Source: Streptomyces sp. CC53
GTDB lineage: Bacteria > Actinomycetota > Actinomycetes > Streptomycetales > Streptomycetaceae
NCBI RefSeq assembly: GCF_001865245.1
Contig: NZ_MKXB01000151.1
Coordinates: forward strand, 108,809-172,808
Length of the DNA: 64,000 bases
Direction: 5' to 3'
Shown: piece by piece, positions 25,935 through 34,936 of the stretch
Position numbering within the stretch: the first letter of the stretch is position 1
Layout of the letters: every line of letters starts with the position of its first letter
Notes under the pieces: model-generated
Databases searched by the model: none
Seen by the model: only the letters and a program-made list of their open reading frames with translations
Told to the model about the DNA's origin: nothing
Program-made: the position numbers and the translations under genes

Positions 25935-28900
25935 TTGACGCACTATGTCCGCGCCCGCAAGAGACCCTCGCTCGACGGGGAGAGGCGCCGGGAAGGGCGT
26001 CGTCTCGGCCGTTCGGCGGCGGTCTTCGGGCTCAGCGCCCTGATGGCCCTCTCGGGCCTGGCCCTGGGCACGGCCACCCCCGCCGCGGCGGCTCCCGCCT
26101 CCGCCGGGGAGGTCACCATCCCGGCGCCGCCCCACGCGACACCCGCCACGGAGTACCTGTACGCGGCCGGCACGGGCGTGCAGACCTACGACTTCCGAGA
26201 GAAAGGGAGGCTCTGGCAGAGCCTCGCGGACGGCCGGGTGGCCCACGACACCGACTGCAGGTACGACAACGGCATCTTCAGCGGCGACACCGTCGCCTGC
26301 GCCGGCTTCTCCACCCCGTCCACCTACACGCTGCACGACTTCGCGGCGGGCACCACGGCGCAGCGGACCACGCCCGAGGGCCACCAGTGGGCCAAGGCCC
26401 ACTCCTCCACGCAGGTCCTCAGCTACGTCCCCGGCGCGGCCGGCGCCGACACGGCCCTGCACCTGCTGGGCATCGGCGACGGCGCGCCCGCGGACGTGCG
26501 GGTCACGGTGCCGGGCTCGGTGGTCGGCGCGCCCACGGTCGTCACGTTCGACCACAAGGGCGCCGTCGTCACGTACTACGACGGTGAGGCGAAGCGCACG
26601 GGCCTGGTGGACTTCGCCACGGCCAAGCTGATCCCGCTGCCGCAGCACCCCGACGACCCGTCCTACCTGGACGCGACGCTGAGCGCCGACCGGGTCGTCC
26701 TCTACGACGACCTCATCCCGCAGAAGGTCCTCCTCGTCTCCCGCGCGGACGGGTCCACCATCCGCACCGCGACGATCACCAAGCCGGGCGGCTGGACCGT
26801 GGGCGGCGAGGTGCGCGTGCTCGGCGACTGGCTGGTGGTCGCCCACAAGCCGAGCGGTGACACGGCGCCACTGTGGGGCACCTCCCTCAGCACGGGCACG
26901 CAGCGGACCATCCTCCCCGCCGCGACGGAGCAGCTGGTGGCCGCTCCCGACGGCAGCGTCTACGCGGTGGGTGGCGCGGACTCGACCGCCTGGGGTGTCC
27001 AGCGCATCACCCTCGACGCCACCGGGCTTCCCACTACCGAGCGTGTCATCGAGACGCCTCCGGACCCGGCCGAGCGGTCGACGCCGAGCCTGGCCCAGGG
27101 GCAGTTGTCCTTCCAGCAGGACAACGGCCGGTCCAAGGTGCTCCAGGGCTACGACCTGCCCGTCACGCCACCGCTGACGGTGCCGCAGGAGCTCAGCTGG
27201 TCCCGCACGGACTTCACGGCCGGGTCATACCTCACCGGTGACGGGCGGATGGTCGGCCTCACCTTCGGTGACGACGGGACGAACTGCTACAGCTGCGTGG
27301 TCCTCATCAACATCACCGACGCGTCCCCGGACGGCGTCACCCGCACCGTGCGGCTCCAGAGCACCGCGAAGCTGAAGCCGACCGGAATCCTGGGTGCTTC
27401 AGGCCGCTACCTCCACTTCCTGGCGACCGAGAACTCCGCCACCCGCTCGGTCGTCGCCGACATCGAGACAGGCAAGGTCCTGCGGGTCTCCGGCTCGGCG
27501 TTGGAGGCGCTGTGGGGCGGCAAGCTGTGGACCGCGGGCAGCGGCATGGCGTCGGTCTCGGCGCTGGACCTGGCCACGGGCAGGACGGCGGACCCGGTCC
27601 CCCTCGAAGGCGAGTGCACCGCTCCGTACAACAACTTCCAGGTGGTCGGCGAGTGGCTGCACCGCAGCTGCGGCTACGCACTGCCCGGCCAGGTGTTCAA
27701 CCTGCGCACCGGTGAGCGGATCGACGTCCCGGCGAACGGCTCCCGCCACGTCCGCCTGGGCGACGGCTTCCTCGCGTACGCCGGATACGGCATGGGTTCC
27801 AGCCTGAAGCTGGTCGACTTCCGCTCCGGCGCGGCCGTCACCGAGGAGCTGACCACCGAGCTGGCCTCCACGAACGCGGGCCAGGGCTGGACCGTGGACC
27901 GCTTCGGCAGCACCGTCGCCTTCGTCGACCAGGCCCAGACCGTGCACCTGGTCACCGTCGGCGGCGACATGAGCCCCCTCACGACGACGGACGTGCGGGC
28001 CGGCGCGACGCTGGACCTCCGTACCAGCGCGCCCTGGCAGGGCACGTGGTGGCTGTCCAAGCCGGCCGCGTCCTGGCAGGTCACCGTCACCGACAAGGCC
28101 ACGGGACGCGAGGTGCACCGCGCGAGCGGCGGCGAGGCCCGCGGCGTGGTCGCGACGCAGTGGACCGGCAAGGACGCCCAGGGCGGGCAGGTGCCCGGCG
28201 GTACGTACACCTGGACGCTCACCGCGACGGCGGCGGACGGCGCGGGCTCCCCGCTCACCCGGAACGGCGACCTGACGGTCATCGGCACGTCGAAGGCGTG
28301 GCACGACTTCTCCGGTGCCGACGGCATCGGTGACCTCCTCGCGGTGGACTCCACCGAGGGCGCGGCGTACGTCTACCCCGGTGCGGGCGACGGGACCCTC
28401 GCCGCGCCGCGCCTCGCCGGGATGTCCTGGCCGCGGTCGTCGACCTTCGTCCCGTTCGGGGACATGACGGGTGACGGCTGCAACGACGTGCTGGTCCGCA
28501 ACCCCGACGGCACGCTGTGGCTCTACGAGCCGAAGTGCGGCGGCGACGCCTCCATCGACCACGGGCTGACCAAGCAGGTCGGCTCGGGCTGGACCGGCTA
28601 CACCCTCATCAGCAGCGGTGACATGGACAGCGACGGCATCGCCGACCTGCTCGCCCGCAAGGACGCGACCGGGGAGCTGTTCCGCTACTCCGGCACCGCC
28701 TCCGGCGGGCTGGCCAAGCCCGCGAAGATCGGATGGGGCTGGTCCGGCTACACCCTGATCGGGTCCGGCGACCTGAACGGCGACGGCCACAACGACGTGC
28801 TGGGCCGTGACTCCCAGGGCCGCCTGAACCGCTACGACGGCAAGGGCGACGGCACGTTCGGCACCCGCACCCAGATCGGCTGGGGCTGGTCCGGGTACAC

Positions 28901-29057
28901 GATGGTCGGTGTCGGCGACCTGAACGGTGACGGCACCAACGATGTCGTCGGCAGCGACCCCGAGGGCCGTCTGCTCCGCTACGACGGCACCGGCGAGGGA
29001 ACGCTCACCGGCCGCACCCTGATCGGCGAGGGCTGGAGCAACCGCACGGTGTCCTGA
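25935..29057 (+). CDS. large secreted protein with FlgD-like and FG-GAP/VCBS repeats
   Basis: A 1040-residue exported protein. The start is TTG 25935 with GGGAGGGA six bases upstream. The N-terminus is a signal sequence: a long basic region with RRLGRS, a hydrophobic core (AAVFGLSALMALSGLALG) and an Ala-rich cleavage region (PAAAAPASA). Residues 60-690 are beta-rich. A FlgD-type Ig-like domain sits near 700-785 (WTGKDAQGGQVPGGTYTWTL). About five FG-GAP/VCBS repeats follow to the end, with calcium-loop motifs such as GDMTGDGCNDVL, GDMDSDGIADLL, GDLNGDGHNDVL and GDLNGDGTNDVV. Such proteins act outside the cell in adhesion or polymer binding. A strong terminator follows the stop codon. Confidence 0.9.
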   Translation: MTHYVRARKRPSLDGERRREGRRLGRSAAVFGLSALMALSGLALGTATPAAAAPASAGEVTIPAPPHATPATEYLYAAGTGVQTYDFREKGRLWQSLADGRVAHDTDCRYDNGIFSGDTVACAGFSTPSTYTLHDFAAGTTAQRTTPEGHQWAKAHSSTQVLSYVPGAAGADTALHLLGIGDGAPADVRVTVPGSVVGAPTVVTFDHKGAVVTYYDGEAKRTGLVDFATAKLIPLPQHPDDPSYLDATLSADRVVLYDDLIPQKVLLVSRADGSTIRTATITKPGGWTVGGEVRVLGDWLVVAHKPSGDTAPLWGTSLSTGTQRTILPAATEQLVAAPDGSVYAVGGADSTAWGVQRITLDATGLPTTERVIETPPDPAERSTPSLAQGQLSFQQDNGRSKVLQGYDLPVTPPLTVPQELSWSRTDFTAGSYLTGDGRMVGLTFGDDGTNCYSCVVLINITDASPDGVTRTVRLQSTAKLKPTGILGASGRYLHFLATENSATRSVVADIETGKVLRVSGSALEALWGGKLWTAGSGMASVSALDLATGRTADPVPLEGECTAPYNNFQVVGEWLHRSCGYALPGQVFNLRTGERIDVPANGSRHVRLGDGFLAYAGYGMGSSLKLVDFRSGAAVTEELTTELASTNAGQGWTVDRFGSTVAFVDQAQTVHLVTVGGDMSPLTTTDVRAGATLDLRTSAPWQGTWWLSKPAASWQVTVTDKATGREVHRASGGEARGVVATQWTGKDAQGGQVPGGTYTWTLTATAADGAGSPLTRNGDLTVIGTSKAWHDFSGADGIGDLLAVDSTEGAAYVYPGAGDGTLAAPRLAGMSWPRSSTFVPFGDMTGDGCNDVLVRNPDGTLWLYEPKCGGDASIDHGLTKQVGSGWTGYTLISSGDMDSDGIADLLARKDATGELFRYSGTASGGLAKPAKIGWGWSGYTLIGSGDLNGDGHNDVLGRDSQGRLNRYDGKGDGTFGTRTQIGWGWSGYTMVGVGDLNGDGTNDVVGSDPEGRLLRYDGTGEGTLTGRTLIGEGWSNRTVS

Positions 29058-29082
29058 CGCCCCGGCACCCCGGCCCACACGG

Positions 29083-29117
29083 CGGGCCCGTACCGCAGCC
29101 TGTGCGGTACGGGCCCG
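29083..29117 (+). terminator. 15-bp perfect hairpin after the FG-GAP gene
   Basis: CGGGCCCGTACCGCA (29083-29097) pairs perfectly with TGCGGTACGGGCCCG (29103-29117) around a 5-base loop, 25 bases after the stop. It may also serve the convergent methyltransferase gene. Confidence 0.85.
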
Positions 29118-29185
29118 TCGCCGTATCCCCGCCCGGGCGCGGTCGCCGGTCGGCCGGCCCCGCCCAGAAAGGCCCCCCGAGGCCG

Positions 29186-29863
29186 TCAGAGCCGGTGCAG
29201 CGCGGCGAAGGTGCGGCCGGAGGCGTGCCACTGCGAGAGGGCCGTCCAGCCCGTCGCCTCGGCGTGCCGCAGCAGCGCGCGCGGCCCGACGCGGGCCCAG
29301 GGGAAGGCCGCGCCCCGGCCCCCGCGGCCGTCGTCGACGCGGACCTCCACCCGCTCGTCCACCTCGTACGCCGCCGATTCGACGATCAGGAGGCCGCCGG
29401 GCCCGGCCAGTTCGGCGGTGCGGCGCAGCAGCGCCGCCGGGTCGCCGCCGATGCCGATGTTGCCGTCCATGAGCAGCACCGTGCCCCACTCGCCCTCCTT
29501 GGGCAGCGGGTCGAACACCGACCGGCACAGCGCCGCGCCCCCGGCCCGTATGGTCCGGTCCACCGCCTCCGGGCTCACGTCCACGCCCAGCGCGGGGCGC
29601 CCCAGCGCGGCGAGCGCGACGACCAGCCTGCCGGGGCCGCAGCCCACGTCCAGCACGGGGCCGCGGCAGCGTTCGAGGACCGTGGCGTCGGCCCGGTCGG
29701 GCGCGGCGCACCAGCGTTCCACGTCGAGTGGCAGCAGCCAGCCGTCGCCGCGCCGCAGGAAGAGCGGGCCCCGCCCGGCGCGGAGGGCCGCCGCGTACGG
29801 GTCGGCGTCCCGCCAGGCCCGTACGGCGCCGACCGCGTCGCCCGCGGTGCCGACCGCGGTCAC
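29186..29863 (-). CDS. class I SAM-dependent methyltransferase
   Basis: A 225-residue protein with the SAM-binding motif VLDVGCGPGRLVVALAALG near residue 72, the acidic strand LGVDVSPEAVD after it, and a later strand VLLMDGNIGIGGDP. The N-terminal segment DPYAAALRAGRGPLFLRR is typical of small methyltransferases in the Streptomyces cluster that also carries DUF2064 and GT2 proteins. GTG 29863 overlaps the stop of the upstream gene (GTGA), so it is the third gene of a coupled operon. The acceptor is unknown. Confidence 0.85.
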   Translation of the reverse strand: MTAVGTAGDAVGAVRAWRDADPYAAALRAGRGPLFLRRGDGWLLPLDVERWCAAPDRADATVLERCRGPVLDVGCGPGRLVVALAALGRPALGVDVSPEAVDRTIRAGGAALCRSVFDPLPKEGEWGTVLLMDGNIGIGGDPAALLRRTAELAGPGGLLIVESAAYEVDERVEVRVDDGRGGRGAAFPWARVGPRALLRHAEATGWTALSQWHASGRTFAALHRL

Positions 29864-30528
29864 CGGGCCGCCCCCTCCACGGCCGCGCCGAGCAGTGCGG
29901 CGTGCAGCGCGGCGAAGCGCCCGCCCGGTGCGAGCGCGGCGACCGCCCGGGCGTCGTCCGCGCGGTCCACGTCCCGCAGGACCGGCAGGTCCCGGACCGT
30001 CAGGCCGGCGTCCGTGAGGCGCCGCCGCTGCTCGCGTCCGGTCTCGGGCACGGACATCGGCACGCCCCGCAGGAGTTCCGGATCGGGGGCGGCCAGGCCG
30101 AGCGCCCAGAAGCCGCCGTCCTCGGCGGGGCCGAACCACGCGTCGGCCGACGTGAAGTCCAGCCCTTGGAGCAGCAGTCCGGGGGTGACCTGCGGGGTGT
30201 CCATGCCGATGACCAGCGCCGGGCCGTCCGCTCCGGCGAACGCCGCCGCGAGCCGCTCGTCGAGGCCGCCCGCGGCCTGCGGGACCACCTCGAAGCCGGG
30301 CGGCACCCACGGGCCCGGCCTGCCGTCGAGCACCAGCACCCGGCGCGCGACCGGGGCGGCGGCCGCGGCGGCCAGGGTGTCCGCCAGGGCCGCCTCGGCC
30401 AGCCGGGCGGCCTCCTGCGGGGTGAACGGCGGGGTCAGCCTGGTCTTCACCCGCCCCGGTACGGGCTCCTTGGCGATCACCAGCAGCGTTCCCTGCGGCG
30501 TCTCCCGCCGCGTGTCCGGCACGGTCAC
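29860..30528 (-). CDS. TIGR04282/DUF2064 family glycosyltransferase
   Basis: A 222-residue protein beginning with GTG 30528, which overlaps the GT2 stop by four bases. The motif LLVIAKEPVPGRVKTRLTPP at the N-terminus is the nucleotide-binding signature of this nucleotidyl/glycosyltransferase-like family. GMDTPQVTP and AWFGPAEDGGFWALGLA give the metal-binding aspartates and the C-terminal core. Homologues are annotated as arsenosugar-biosynthesis glycosyltransferases. Nothing else here points to arsenic, so I would treat that name as a family label. Confidence 0.85.
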   Translation of the reverse strand: MTVPDTRRETPQGTLLVIAKEPVPGRVKTRLTPPFTPQEAARLAEAALADTLAAAAAAPVARRVLVLDGRPGPWVPPGFEVVPQAAGGLDERLAAAFAGADGPALVIGMDTPQVTPGLLLQGLDFTSADAWFGPAEDGGFWALGLAAPDPELLRGVPMSVPETGREQRRRLTDAGLTVRDLPVLRDVDRADDARAVAALAPGGRFAALHAALLGAAVEGAAR

Positions 30529-31256
30529 TGCGCCATCCCCTTCGCCTCGGCCTTCGCCTTCGCCTTCGTCGGGCGGGGCGGCTCCGCCAGCACCGCCCGC
30601 ATGTCCCGCACCGCGTGCCAGGTGCCCCGCCAGGTGCCGGTCACCTTCGACCTGCCCGCGCGCGGCAGGTAGGGCACGTCCCGCTCCCGGACCCGCCATC
30701 CGGCGTCGGCCGCGCGGACCACCATCTGCAGCGGGTAGCCGCTGCGGCGGTCCGTCAGGTCCAGGTCCAGCAGGGCCGTGCGGCGCGCGGCCCGCATCGG
30801 CCCCAGGTCGTGCAGGCGCAGTCCGGTGCGGCGGCGCAGCATCCGGGACAGTGCGAGGTTCCCGGCCCGGGCGTGCGGCGGCCACGCGCCCCGGGCGGTG
30901 GGGCGGCGGCGGCCCAGCACCAGGTCGGCGCGGCCCGCGGCCACCTCGGCCGCGAACGGCACGAGCAGGCCCGGGTCGAGCGACGCGTCGCAGTCGCAGA
31001 AGCAGACGATGTCGGCGTCGGACGCGGTGAGGCCCGCGTGGCAGGCGGCGCCGAAGCCGCGCCGGGGCTCGGCGACGACGGTGGCGCCGAGGGCGCGGGC
31101 GAGGTCGGGGGAGCCGTCGCGCGAGCCGTTGTCGACGACGACGGCCCGCCAGCCGGGCGGGATCCGCTCCAGTACCCAGGGCAGCGCCTCCGCCTCGTCC
31201 AGGCACGGCAGGACGACGTCCACGGTGAGGTCCGCGGTCGGGTTGTGTTCGGTCAC
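30525..31256 (-). CDS. GT2 family glycosyltransferase
   Basis: A 243-residue GT-A enzyme. The N-terminus VDVVLPCLDEAEALPWVLER, the central VVVDNGSRDGS and the metal-binding CDCDASLDPG (DXD-type) are all present. RRSGYPLQMVVRAADAGWRVRE is the usual acceptor-side segment. It ends with a Lys/Ala/Glu tail (TKAKAKAEAKG) and has no membrane helices, unlike dolichyl-phosphate-mannose synthases with C-terminal helices. It probably transfers sugar to a lipid carrier, or supplies the GT87-like enzyme nearby. The start is GTG 31256. The epimerase gene lies just upstream on the same strand. Confidence 0.9.
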   Translation of the reverse strand: MTEHNPTADLTVDVVLPCLDEAEALPWVLERIPPGWRAVVVDNGSRDGSPDLARALGATVVAEPRRGFGAACHAGLTASDADIVCFCDCDASLDPGLLVPFAAEVAAGRADLVLGRRRPTARGAWPPHARAGNLALSRMLRRRTGLRLHDLGPMRAARRTALLDLDLTDRRSGYPLQMVVRAADAGWRVRERDVPYLPRAGRSKVTGTWRGTWHAVRDMRAVLAEPPRPTKAKAKAEAKGMAQ

Positions 31257-31302
31257 CCGCCCACCGTATGGACCAACGGACCGTCAGGGGCCGCCTTGGG
31301 GC

Positions 31303-32366
31303 TTACGAAACGCGGACATCCGCCATCCCGCGCAGCCCGCTCGCCGCGAACTCGGCCATTCCCTCCGCGAAGCCGACGGCCGGCCGCCACCCGAGGTCGG
31401 CCCGCAGCCGGGAGGAGTCGGCGGTGATGTGCCGGACGTCGCCGAGCCGGTACTCGCCCGTGACCCGGGGCGCGGGTCCGCCGGAGGCCGCCGCGAGGGC
31501 CGCCGCCATCTGGCCGACGGTGCGGGGGTCGCCGCTGCCGGTGTTGTACGGGGTGAGGGTTCCGCCGGGGCGCTCGCCGAGCGCCTCCAGCGCGGCGACG
31601 TTGGCGGCGGCGACGTCCCGTACGTGCACGAAGTCGCGGAGCTGGCCGCCGTCCTCGAAGACGCGGGGCGCCTCGCCGCGGGCGAGAGCGGAGCGGAAGA
31701 GGGAGGCGACCCCGGCGTACGGGGTGTCGCGCGGCATCCGCGGCCCGTACACGTTGTGGTAGCGCAGGGACACGGCCCGCCCGCCGGTGGTGCGCGCCCA
31801 GGACGCGGCCAGGTGCTCCTGGGTCAGTTTGGTGGCGGCGTACACGTTGCGCGGGTCGGCGGGCGCGTCCTCGCCGACGAGCCCGGGCAGCAGTGCGGTG
31901 CCGCAGCGGGGGCACGGCGGTTCGAAGCGGCCTTCCCGCAGGTCCCGCTCGGTGCGCGGGCCGGGCCGGACGGGGCCGTCCTCGGGGCAGTCGTAGCGCC
32001 CCCGCCGTACACGACCATCGACCCGGCGAGCACCAGCGCCGCCGTCCCGGCCTCCGCCATCGCGGCGAGCAGCACGGCCGTGCCGAGGTCGTTGCAGCCG
32101 ACGTAGTCGGGGGCGTCCGCGAAGTCCTTGCCGAGGCCGACCAGGGCGGCCTGGTGGCACACCGCGTCCACCCCGCGCAGCAGGGCCCGCACGGCGTCGG
32201 CGTCCCGCACGTCGGCTCTCACGACGCCCGGCGGCGCCCCGGCGCCCTCGCCGTGGGCGCGCGCGAGGAGGGCGTCCAGGACGACGGGCTCGTGCCCCCG
32301 CTCCGCGAGGGCGTCCACGATGTGCGATCCGATGAATCCGGCTCCGCCGGTGACCAGTACACGCAT
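31303..32366 (-). pseudogene. NAD-dependent sugar epimerase with a one-base frameshift
   Basis: The N-terminal part reads from ATG 32366 (MRVLVTGGAGFIGSHIVDAL, the NAD-binding motif) to SMVVYGGG. At a run of five C (31999-32003; G on the coding strand) the frame breaks. The rest continues in another frame (RYDCPEDGPVRPGP ... KLTQEHLAASW ... YHNVYGPRMP ... down to 31303). One more G in the run would give YGGGRYDCPE and restore a protein of about 354 residues with the catalytic-region motifs. It is either a sequencing or assembly error at a homopolymer, or a genuine recent mutation or phase-variable site. The intact family interconverts nucleotide sugars and would feed the neighbouring glycosyltransferases. 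Confidence 0.88.
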
Positions 32367-32683
32367 GCGCCCGACGCTAGGCCCGCCGCCGCCGCGTCGG
32401 CGCCCGCCGCGCCCGCACGTCACGCATCCGTAAGACCTGCGGGCGGCGGCGGCCGCACCCGACCGCGCCCGGGTGCCGCGGACCGCGGGACCGGCGCATC
32501 GGCGGCCCGGTGGGACCGGTAGGACCCGTGGGACCCGTGGGACCCATGCGACCCGCGCGGGACCCGTGCGACCCGCGGGACCCGCGGGACCCATGCGACC
32601 CATACGACCCATACGACCCGCGGGACCCGTGCGACCCATGCGACCCATGCGATCCGTGCGACCCGTGCGACCCGTGTGACCGG
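32367..32683. other. intergenic region dominated by a 9-bp repeat
   Basis: This region lies between the epimerase start and the GntR stop, both on the minus strand. About half is the array at 32522-32676. The rest is GC-rich with no recognised gene. It must also contain the epimerase promoter if that gene is transcribed separately. Confidence 0.6.
32522..32676. repeat. degenerate 9-bp tandem array, about 17 units
   Basis: About seventeen units of the type SGACCCRYR run head to tail. One unit has two extra bases and one reads GATCC instead of GACCC. The main variants are GGACCCGTG, CGACCCATG, CGACCCGCG and CGACCCATA. The divergence between units suggests an older array than the perfect one at 17285. 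Confidence 0.9.
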
Positions 32684-33388
32684 CTACCGGTGGCCCAGGA
32701 CCTCCAGGTGGTCCGCCCAGGTCAACGCGTGCGCGTTGTACGCGTCCATGACCGCGATGACCTGCTCCGGCATGCCCTCCGTCACCGCGTCGACCAGCTC
32801 CACGTGGCCGTCCCACAGCCAGTCGTGCAGCCGCTGGTCGCCCCGCAGGTACGGCACGGCGAAGACCCACGCCTGGACGCGCAGCCGGTGCAGGAAGTCC
32901 GCGACGTAGCGGTTGGCGGCGAGCCCGCTGAGCTCCCGCCAGAACCGCAGGTCGTACGTGATGAGGATGTCCAGGTCGCCGGCGCGGGCCGCGCGCGCGG
33001 CGGCGTCCGCCCGGCGCCGCACGGAGACCAGGGTGGCGTCCCGCAGGCAGGAGCGGCGCCCGCCGGGCGCGGCCCCGTACCGCTCGGTGAGCCGCCGGTA
33101 GAGGCCGTCCACGACCAGCGACCGGGCCTCCACCATGCCCCGGTAGTCGGCCACGGTGAACTGGTGGACGCGGAACCCCTTGTGCTGGTCGGAGTCGAGC
33201 AGGCCCTGCGCGGACAGGTCGACCAGTGCCTCCCGCACGGGCGTGGCGGACACGCCGTACTGGTCGGCTATCTGCTTGACGGTGAACTCCTGCCCCGGCT
33301 GGAGACGCCCCGCAAGCACTTCGTCACGCAGCGCATCCGCGATCTGCTGCCGCAGAGTGCTGCGCGTCACAGATCCGCTCGCGACCAT
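32684..33388 (-). CDS. GntR family transcriptional regulator, FCD type
   Basis: A 234-residue regulator. The N-terminal winged helix-turn-helix (ALRDEVLAGRLQPGQEFTVKQ, then IADQYGVSATPVREALVDL) is the GntR signature. The C-terminal helical FCD-type ligand domain runs from about residue 85 to the end, with Asp/His positions typical of metal/carboxylate-binding FCD domains (HDWLWDGHVELVDAV). GGAGGGG precedes the ATG. It lies directly downstream of the class III aminotransferase gene on the same strand, with 70 bases between them, so it may control that gene. Confidence 0.92.
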   Translation of the reverse strand: MVASGSVTRSTLRQQIADALRDEVLAGRLQPGQEFTVKQIADQYGVSATPVREALVDLSAQGLLDSDQHKGFRVHQFTVADYRGMVEARSLVVDGLYRRLTERYGAAPGGRRSCLRDATLVSVRRRADAAARAARAGDLDILITYDLRFWRELSGLAANRYVADFLHRLRVQAWVFAVPYLRGDQRLHDWLWDGHVELVDAVTEGMPEQVIAVMDAYNAHALTWADHLEVLGHR

Positions 33389-33458
33389 CGGCAGGTCCCC
33401 TCCGTCCGGTTTCGGACACCTTAAGCCAGTCGGAGGGGGTCACTAGAAGGGGTCTGCG

Positions 33459-34826
33459 TCACACTGTGTGCCCGTCCGCCACGGCGAGCGCCGCGTCGAG
33501 CGCCGCCAGGCCCTCCTTCGCCTCTGCCTCGGTGAGCGTGCACGGCGGAGCGACGTGGACCCGGTTCATCGCGAGGAACGGCCACAGGCCGGCCCGCTTG
33601 CAGGCCGCGCCGACCGCCGCCATCGGCGCGTTCGCCTCCCCGCTCGCGTTGTACGGCACGAGGGGTTCGCGGGTGGCCCGGTCCCGGACCAGCTCCAGCG
33701 CCCAGAACGCGCCGAGGCCGCGCACCTCGCCCACCGACGGGTGCCGCTCGGCGAGCGCCCGCAGGCCGGGGCCGAGGACCTTCTCGCCCAGGTCGCGGGC
33801 GCGCTCGACGACCCGCTCCTCCTCCATCACGCGCAGCGTCGCCACGGCGGCGGCGCAGGCCAGCGGGTGCCCGGAGTAGGTGAGCCCGCCGGGGTACGGC
33901 CGGTTCTCGAAGGTGGCGGCGACCGCGCCGGAGATCGCCACCCCGCCGAGCGGCACGTACCCGGACGTCACGCCCTTGGCGAAGGTCAGCAGGTCGGGCA
34001 CCACGCCGTAGTGGTCGGCGGCGAACCACGCGCCGGTCCGCCCGAAGCCCGCCATCACCTCGTCCAGCACCAGCAGGACGCCGTGCCGGTCGCACAGCTC
34101 CCGCACCCCCGCCAGGTAGCCGGGCGGCGGCGGCACGACCCCGGCCGTGCCGGGCACGGTCTCCAGCACGACCGCGGCGATCGTCTGCGGCCCCTCGAAG
34201 GCGATCACGTCCTCCAGGTGCGCCAGCGCCCGCGCGCACTCCTGCGCCTCGTCCTGCGCGTAGAACGCCGACCGGTACGGGAAGGGGCCCCAGAAGCGGA
34301 CCACGCCCGCCGACGCGGTGTCGGACGCCCAGCGCCGCGGGTCGCCGGTCAGGTTGATCGCCGTCGACGTGGCCCCGTGGTACGACCGGTACGCGCTGAG
34401 CACCTTGGGGCGCCCGGTGTGCAGCCGGGCCATCCGCACCGCGTTCTCGACGGCCTCGGCGCCGCCGTTGGTGAAGAAGATCCGGTCCAGGTCCCCGGGC
34501 GTCCGCTCCGCGATCAGCCGGGCCGCCTCGGACCGCACGTCCACGGCGAAGGCGGGCGCGAAGGTGGCCAGCTTCGCGGCCTGCTCCTGGATCGCGGCGA
34601 CCACCTTCGGGTGCTGGTAGCCGATGTTCGTGAAGACGAGCCCGCTGGCGAAGTCGAGGTAGCGGCGGCCTTCATAGTCCCAGAAGTACGCCCCGTCGGC
34701 CCCGGCCACGGCCAGCGGGTCGATCAGCCCCTGGGCGGACCAGGAGTGGAAGACGTGCGCGCGGTCGGCGGCCTTGACGGCGGCGCCCTCGCGCGGGTCG
34801 GGCTGCGGGTGAGGATGAGGAGTCAT
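33459..34826 (-). CDS. class III pyridoxal-phosphate aminotransferase
   Basis: A 455-residue omega-aminotransferase. Visible signatures are YLDFASGLVFTNIGYQHPKV, the PLP-phosphate region TNGGAEAVENAVRMAR, the SYRSYHGAT segment, LVLDEVMAGFGRTG with the ring-nitrogen aspartate, and the Schiff-base lysine in LTFAKGVTSGYVPLGG. Substrates of this subgroup vary (beta-alanine, taurine, putrescine and others), and I cannot choose between them. ATG 34826 is preferred over the longer frame. It is divergent from the DJ-1/PfpI gene, and a GntR regulator follows. Confidence 0.9.
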   Translation of the reverse strand: MTPHPHPQPDPREGAAVKAADRAHVFHSWSAQGLIDPLAVAGADGAYFWDYEGRRYLDFASGLVFTNIGYQHPKVVAAIQEQAAKLATFAPAFAVDVRSEAARLIAERTPGDLDRIFFTNGGAEAVENAVRMARLHTGRPKVLSAYRSYHGATSTAINLTGDPRRWASDTASAGVVRFWGPFPYRSAFYAQDEAQECARALAHLEDVIAFEGPQTIAAVVLETVPGTAGVVPPPPGYLAGVRELCDRHGVLLVLDEVMAGFGRTGAWFAADHYGVVPDLLTFAKGVTSGYVPLGGVAISGAVAATFENRPYPGGLTYSGHPLACAAAVATLRVMEEERVVERARDLGEKVLGPGLRALAERHPSVGEVRGLGAFWALELVRDRATREPLVPYNASGEANAPMAAVGAACKRAGLWPFLAMNRVHVAPPCTLTEAEAKEGLAALDAALAVADGHTV

Positions 34827-34936
34827 ACGCGCCAAGCTAAAAGCGTTGGCGCCCCGGTGACATGTCCAACTTGTATGGCGGAGGCCGTACGGGTCGGCAC
34901 AGTGTCGCCCCCAGCCACCGACAGCAGGAGGTCGCG

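Noticed and set aside
29860-30528. Arsenosugar biosynthesis locus
   Set aside because: Only the family label of the DUF2064 protein suggests it. No arsenic methyltransferase, radical SAM partner or arsenic resistance gene is adjacent.
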